From: a virus
Strand: one strand, 5' to 3'
DNA: 47,561 bases
Virus record (IMG/VR): IMGVR_UViG_3300006033_000037
Location: 1 to 47,561 of that record
Position numbers and translations under genes: made by a program. This document shows, in pieces, positions 44,675 through 47,561 of the stretch. Numbering within the stretch: position 1 is the first letter of the stretch; the number at the start of each line of letters is the position of its first letter. The notes under the pieces were generated by a model. That model saw only the letters and a program-made list of their open reading frames with translations. It did not search any database and was not told the DNA's origin.

Positions 44675-44888
44675 AGTATTGTTCAAAGAAAACACAGGTT
44701 CTACAAGAGGCTTTGTTGCTTTAAGTAGTTTGACTGATGGTTATTGTGAAGATATTGATCTTGCTACTATTGGTGGTTCTCCTGCGACTGATGCTCATTT
44801 CCGTGAAATAGGGCATGTAAAAGAAACAGTAGCTGCTGCTGGTGCTGGAACATACCAATTAGTGCTAATTCATTTTCATACTTTATAA
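44616..44888 (+). CDS. Small beta-rich virion-like protein, C-terminal frame (frameshifted)
   Basis: The C-terminal part of the split gene starting at 44414. The open frame begins at ATG 44616, but no ribosome binding site precedes it and its first ten residues (MKLGLLMGIF) are an out-of-frame reading of the upstream gene; the real sequence most likely joins at 44649 (AWDTGAVCKVLFKE). It then continues NTGSTRGFVALSSLTDGYCE, ATIGGSPATDAHFREIGHVK and AGAGTYQLVLIHFHTL to the stop at 44888. The next gene starts 15 bases later with AAGGAG. Confidence 0.6.
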   Translation: MKLGLLMGIFGAWDTGAVCKVLFKENTGSTRGFVALSSLTDGYCEDIDLATIGGSPATDAHFREIGHVKETVAAAGAGTYQLVLIHFHTL

Positions 44889-44902
44889 AGGAGTAAATAA
44901 CA

Positions 44903-45190
44903 ATGATAGTATTAGATAATGTAGCAAAACAATTTGGAGTAAATGAAAACTTCCAACCGTTTACTGAAAAAGTGCAAGTATTATTTGATGAATTAAAGGA
45001 GGAATTTCCTGGCATTATACGTCTGCATATATATGGAGATATTACTACCGTGGAAAAAGAGATAGACGGTCTATCTGGCGTGATTGAACAGATGGCTACT
45101 GGCGAAGGGTTATTGAGTAAAGTCGAGGCCTCTTTTATCAACGATGTAATTAACATAGAGGAGAAAAGCAATGATCTTTTGGTGGAATAA
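44903..45190 (+). CDS. Small hypothetical protein
   Basis: A 95-residue protein with AAGGAG 10 bases before ATG. It is mixed helix and strand (FTEKVQVLFDELKEEFPGII, RLHIYGDITTVEKEIDGLSG). The C-terminal half is acidic and helical (SKVEASFINDVINIEEKSND). It overlaps the metallopeptidase gene by 20 bases, which makes co-translation likely. No family is recognised. Confidence 0.55.
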   Translation: MIVLDNVAKQFGVNENFQPFTEKVQVLFDELKEEFPGIIRLHIYGDITTVEKEIDGLSGVIEQMATGEGLLSKVEASFINDVINIEEKSNDLLVE

Positions 45191-45575
45191 AAGAAATTGG
45201 GACAAAGTTAGCGAATACGATAAACATATTTATAAATATTCTGATTTCATCATTTGTGATCCAGATAAAGATCTTGACATATATCTAGCTGTCGGCTGGC
45301 CGAAGGGTAATATCCTCGGCACATACGCTGGCAAGAAGGGTATGTTTGTTAGAAATAATGAAGATCCTATATCTGTAAGATCTACTATACAACATGAATA
45401 TATTCATCATAAATATAGATTGGAGTGGGATAGAAGATATGGTAAGATTCTTGGTTTTATCCTCTATTGGGGATGGGCCGGAGCCAACTACCTCGGCGGC
45501 TTTCTAGGTATATATACGCATGATACTATGCCATTTGAAAGAGAAGCTGAGAAAGCAGAAATTAAACGTCAATAA
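45171..45575 (+). CDS. Second putative HExxH zinc metallopeptidase
   Basis: A 134-residue protein with ribosome binding site GAGGAG 10 bases upstream of ATG 45171. IQHEYIHHKYRLEW gives candidate ligands His75 and His79 with Glu76. Near the end, DTMPFEREAEKAE matches the 'PxExEA' helix that supplies the third ligand (a Glu at 123, 125 or 127) in several phage-encoded and bacterial HExxH families. Between the two, residues 93-115 (ILGFILYWGWAGANYLGGFL) form a strongly apolar segment, perhaps a membrane insertion. It has no similarity by eye to the HExxH protein at 23556 other than the motif. It lies in the adhesin cassette, where a processing or host-surface role is possible. Confidence 0.62.
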   Translation: MIFWWNKRNWDKVSEYDKHIYKYSDFIICDPDKDLDIYLAVGWPKGNILGTYAGKKGMFVRNNEDPISVRSTIQHEYIHHKYRLEWDRRYGKILGFILYWGWAGANYLGGFLGIYTHDTMPFEREAEKAEIKRQ

Positions 45576-45594
45576 TAAATTACAAGGATGCATT

Positions 45595-45966
45595 ATGTGG
45601 ACAATTGAAGTTGAACCGAAACAAATTTATGTAGATGAGAATAAGCCTAGAGTTAGCGTGGTGCAAATATATCCAGTTAATTTCGAGCCAGAGATCGGCT
45701 TAACATTCAGAGTGGCCGGCTGCACTGGATTTAAGCAATTGATATTCGAGGATGTAGAAAAATTGGTGGAGACGACGAAAGAAGACGGCTCTACTGTTTT
45801 AGAGCATGTTACTGAAAGAGTTTCCAGAGAAGTTATTCATTCTGGCAATGAGTTATCTAGTGATTTAGTAAAAATTGAGGGCGAAGAATACACAAACTGG
45901 ACTGGCGGCGACCTGCCCTATCTAGAAAACATCATCTTGTCGTCTTGCGGATATAAAAAAGCATAA
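45595..45966 (+). CDS. Hypothetical protein at end of adhesin cassette
   Basis: A 123-residue protein. I chose ATG 45595 (MWTIEVEPKQIYVDE) because AAGGA (45584-45588) lies six bases upstream; a longer in-frame reading from 45520 overlaps the peptidase gene and has no start signal. It is beta-rich, with VVQIYPVNFEPEIGLTFRVA and EYTNWTGGDLPYLENIILSS, and has two cysteines (AGCTG and SSCGY). The E-rich middle contains the helix KLVETTKEDGS. No family is recognised. It is the last gene before a terminator. Confidence 0.6.
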   Translation: MWTIEVEPKQIYVDENKPRVSVVQIYPVNFEPEIGLTFRVAGCTGFKQLIFEDVEKLVETTKEDGSTVLEHVTERVSREVIHSGNELSSDLVKIEGEEYTNWTGGDLPYLENIILSSCGYKKA

Positions 45967-46002
45967 AACGAATAGCCGAACACTATATTTTACGCTAGAA
46001 CT

Positions 46003-46030
46003 GGCTCTGTAATGGAGCCTTTTCTTTTTT
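46003..46030 (+). terminator. Rho-independent terminator ending the adhesin cassette
   Basis: GGCTC (46003-46007), loop of seven bases, GAGCC (46015-46019), then TTTTCTTTTTT (46020-46030). A G-U pair may extend the stem by one. It lies 37 bases after the preceding stop codon and 29 bases before a consensus-like promoter. Confidence 0.82.
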
Positions 46031-46058
46031 GATAAAATCGATCTATGTGGTTTTGAAG

Positions 46059-46087
46059 TTGACAAAAGAACTAGCAAATATTATATT
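46059..46087 (+). promoter_or_regulatory. Near-consensus sigma70-type promoter
   Basis: TTGACA (46059-46064, perfect -35), a 17-base spacer, and TATATT (46082-46087, five of six -10 matches). The expected start is near 46094, leaving a short leader before GAGG and ATG 46115. It follows a terminator directly. It would drive the baseplate J-like gene and those after it. Confidence 0.65.
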
Positions 46088-46114
46088 TGTATTTATAAAA
46101 TGAGGTAGTTTGTT

Positions 46115-47320
46115 ATGGCTCTTTTTTCTAAAGATAGTGAACAAATAGTTAATGATGCGATAGCATTTATGAGGGCCAATACCGTACTTACGGCAGATAG
46201 TCCTGGCGCCAAATTTCGTACTTTAGTAGAGATAATAAGAACTGAATTAAACGATGCATATGCTACGTTTGATGCCAATACTGCTATTGCTATGATATAT
46301 GGTGCAAGAGGTAAATATCTAGATTTTCTTGGTGAGATGTTCAAAGTTTATCGCATTAAATCATCTGCCGCTGGTGTAGATAGCGAGCATGAGAATATAA
46401 AGTTCTATACTAAGAGCGGGGCAACATTTTCATCTATAAATAGTAATTCCAATTTTACTATTCCGAAAGGCACAAAAGTGTGGGCTCAAAGAGACGGCAA
46501 TAATTTAGAGTTTATACTTACCCAAGATCTACTCGTCAACAAAACTGTGACAGAAGCTTTTGCCTCGGCCAAGGCGTTGCGTAATGGCGTAGAGTATAAC
46601 GTGGCTACCGGCGCTATAAATCAACATAATTTTACTTCCTATGCAGATAGCATTAACTCGTCTCTTTTGGTTACAAATGTACAGGCTGTGGATAATGGTA
46701 TAGATACCGAGAGTGACGAAAACTATAGATATAGGATAATGAATAGTCGGTTGCAAGACTTATCGGCTAATAAAACTGCTGTAACTATGGCGGCTTTGGC
46801 CGTCCCAGGCGTAGCTGACGTGGAAATACTAGACAAATATTTCGGTATAGGCACGTCTGCCGTGTTGATAAAATCTACTACTCCTACGGTATCAGATAAT
46901 TTAGTAGCTGAAGTTCAAGTAGCAATTGACAGCGTCAAGGGAGAGGGCATAGATTTACTAGCTATGAAGCCAGTATATAGCACTATGAAGTTCGTTATAG
47001 GCTTAAATTACAAAGAAGTGCTCAGCGCTCAAGAAGAGTTAAATATAGAAAATGCAGTAAAGCAAACCGTTGTCAATACTGTAAATAATCTAGATGTCGG
47101 CCAAGGCTTTTCTATTAATGAGCTCGCAAATGCTATATTGCTGACGGATAGCAGGATAAAGAGTATTGGTACGCCAAACAAATTCTTTAATAGAATATAT
47201 GTAATAAAGACCACTAGAAGTGGCGCGACAATCATTAATGAGATACAAAGAGATTATTCAGTGAGCCAATTTAACAAGTTGATCATTTCTACGGATATAG
47301 ACGCCGTGAGTTTTGTATAA
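46115..47320 (+). CDS. Baseplate J-like protein
   Basis: A 401-residue protein. It shows the order of the baseplate J/gp47/T4 gp6-like wedge family: a helical start (DSEQIVNDAIAFMRANTVL), a segment beginning SPGAKFRTLVEIIRTELNDA, then ARGKYLDFLGEMFKVYRIKS (the family's 'G..LD..g...g..R' region). It is followed by FTIPKGTKVWAQRDGNNLEF (the typical 'ip.Gt.v'), AQAVDNGIDTESDENYRYRI-type segment (DTESDENYRYRIMNSRLQDL, 'G.d.Es.e.fr.Ri'), and an ALAVPGVADVEILDKYFGIG strand. This is a wedge component of the contractile baseplate. GAGG lies before its ATG and a strong promoter upstream. The stop overlaps the next start (TAATG). Confidence 0.85.
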   Translation: MALFSKDSEQIVNDAIAFMRANTVLTADSPGAKFRTLVEIIRTELNDAYATFDANTAIAMIYGARGKYLDFLGEMFKVYRIKSSAAGVDSEHENIKFYTKSGATFSSINSNSNFTIPKGTKVWAQRDGNNLEFILTQDLLVNKTVTEAFASAKALRNGVEYNVATGAINQHNFTSYADSINSSLLVTNVQAVDNGIDTESDENYRYRIMNSRLQDLSANKTAVTMAALAVPGVADVEILDKYFGIGTSAVLIKSTTPTVSDNLVAEVQVAIDSVKGEGIDLLAMKPVYSTMKFVIGLNYKEVLSAQEELNIENAVKQTVVNTVNNLDVGQGFSINELANAILLTDSRIKSIGTPNKFFNRIYVIKTTRSGATIINEIQRDYSVSQFNKLIISTDIDAVSFV

Positions 47321-47561
47321 TGTCTATAGCACAATATAGAAATACCGTCAAAAATTATATATATAGCCCTTCTACCATAAAAATGGGTAACTGGCTGTCT
47401 CCATATATGTATGGAAGACAATATAAATATTCAGTATATAAACAAATAATCTCTGTCTTCGCTGAGCAAATCGACGAGGTTAATTCAGCTTTGGAGAGAC
47501 ATAATCTCAACCAATTTCCACATACACATTTAGATGATACTATGGACGTGGTGTACGTAGC
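47320..47561 (+). CDS. Baseplate/tail protein, 3' partial
   Basis: The first 80 codons of a gene cut by the window end. It starts at ATG 47320, inside the stop of the J-like gene (TAATG). The chain begins MSIAQYRNTVKNYIYSPSTI and continues with a helical segment (YKQIISVFAEQIDEVNSALE) and TMDVVYV. It is basic and aromatic-rich at the start. Genes here in contractile phages usually encode the next wedge protein or a tail protein I-like component. No further call is possible. Confidence 0.55.
   Translation, partial: MSIAQYRNTVKNYIYSPSTIKMGNWLSPYMYGRQYKYSVYKQIISVFAEQIDEVNSALERHNLNQFPHTHLDDTMDVVYV

Noticed and set aside
44767-45171. Open - strand frame of 134 codons
   Set aside because: It runs antisense to three coupled + strand genes and encodes low-complexity His/Gln/Ser runs at its end. 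No start signal.
45520-45594. Longer N-terminus for the gene at 45595
   Set aside because: It overlaps the metallopeptidase and reads Lys/Gln-rich noise; AAGGA precedes 45595.
1-47561. tRNA genes, CRISPR arrays, IS elements, integrase or lysis cassette
   Set aside because: No cloverleaf-like segment, spaced repeat array, transposase or amidase/holin gene was found by reading; the single M23 domain is part of a tail protein.

Overview
This window is a co-directional structural (virion morphogenesis) module of a large tailed bacteriophage with a contractile tail (myovirus morphology). Every supportable gene is on the + strand. The DNA is AT-rich, genes are packed with TAATG, ATGA and TTGA start/stop overlaps, and many starts have a strong AAGGAG-type ribosome binding site. 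The M23 peptidoglycan hydrolase in the tail and the ribosome binding sites fit a low-GC bacterial host, possibly Gram-positive, but the host cannot be fixed from this sequence. The head and tail genes alone exceed 47 kb and include proteins of 1193, 1432, 1552 and 1755 residues, so a large (possibly jumbo) genome is likely. No tRNA, rRNA, CRISPR array, insertion sequence or integrase was seen.

Layout. (1) 2-8338, packaging and head assembly: the end of an intein followed by the nuclease half of the large terminase; a LamG-like protein; two unrecognised proteins; the portal; and a prohead protease joined to a scaffold-like tail. (2) 8377-10804, capsid: an abundant virion-type protein, a UUCG hairpin, the HK97-fold major capsid protein and a strong terminator. 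(3) 10835-14133, neck and connector: a 12-codon lysine-rich mini-ORF, an Ig-like (Big_5) protein and candidate head-closure and tail-completion proteins. (4) 14166-18649, tail: sheath, tube, terminator, promoter, then two further proteins resembling the tube protein. (5) 18679-33606: two tandem chaperone-like proteins, two giant tail proteins (tape-measure candidates) separated by a small protein and an HExxH metallopeptidase, then a 1755-residue hub-like protein carrying an M23 peptidase domain. (6) 33696-34961: small baseplate genes including a gp25-like protein. (7) 34967-45966, host-recognition cassette: a 1042-residue fibre, two related modular adhesins (LamG plus carbohydrate-binding-like repeats) with a 41-residue membrane peptide between them, a frameshifted small virion-like gene, a second HExxH protein and two small unknowns, closed by a terminator. 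(8) 46059-47561: a near-consensus sigma70-type promoter drives a baseplate J-like gene and a following tail gene cut by the window end.

How it works together: terminase, portal, protease/scaffold and capsid proteins build and fill the head. The neck proteins join it to the sheath and tube. Chaperones and giant tail proteins set up the tube interior. The hub with M23 activity is placed to open the cell wall. The fibre and adhesins, inserted between two groups of baseplate genes, are the probable receptor-binding layer.

The most notable points are the intein in the terminase with an unusual penultimate residue, three tandem tube-like proteins, two unrelated HExxH proteins, recombining adhesin modules, a G-run frameshift at 44646-44649, and several short genes (12, 40 and 41 codons) that standard gene calling would miss.
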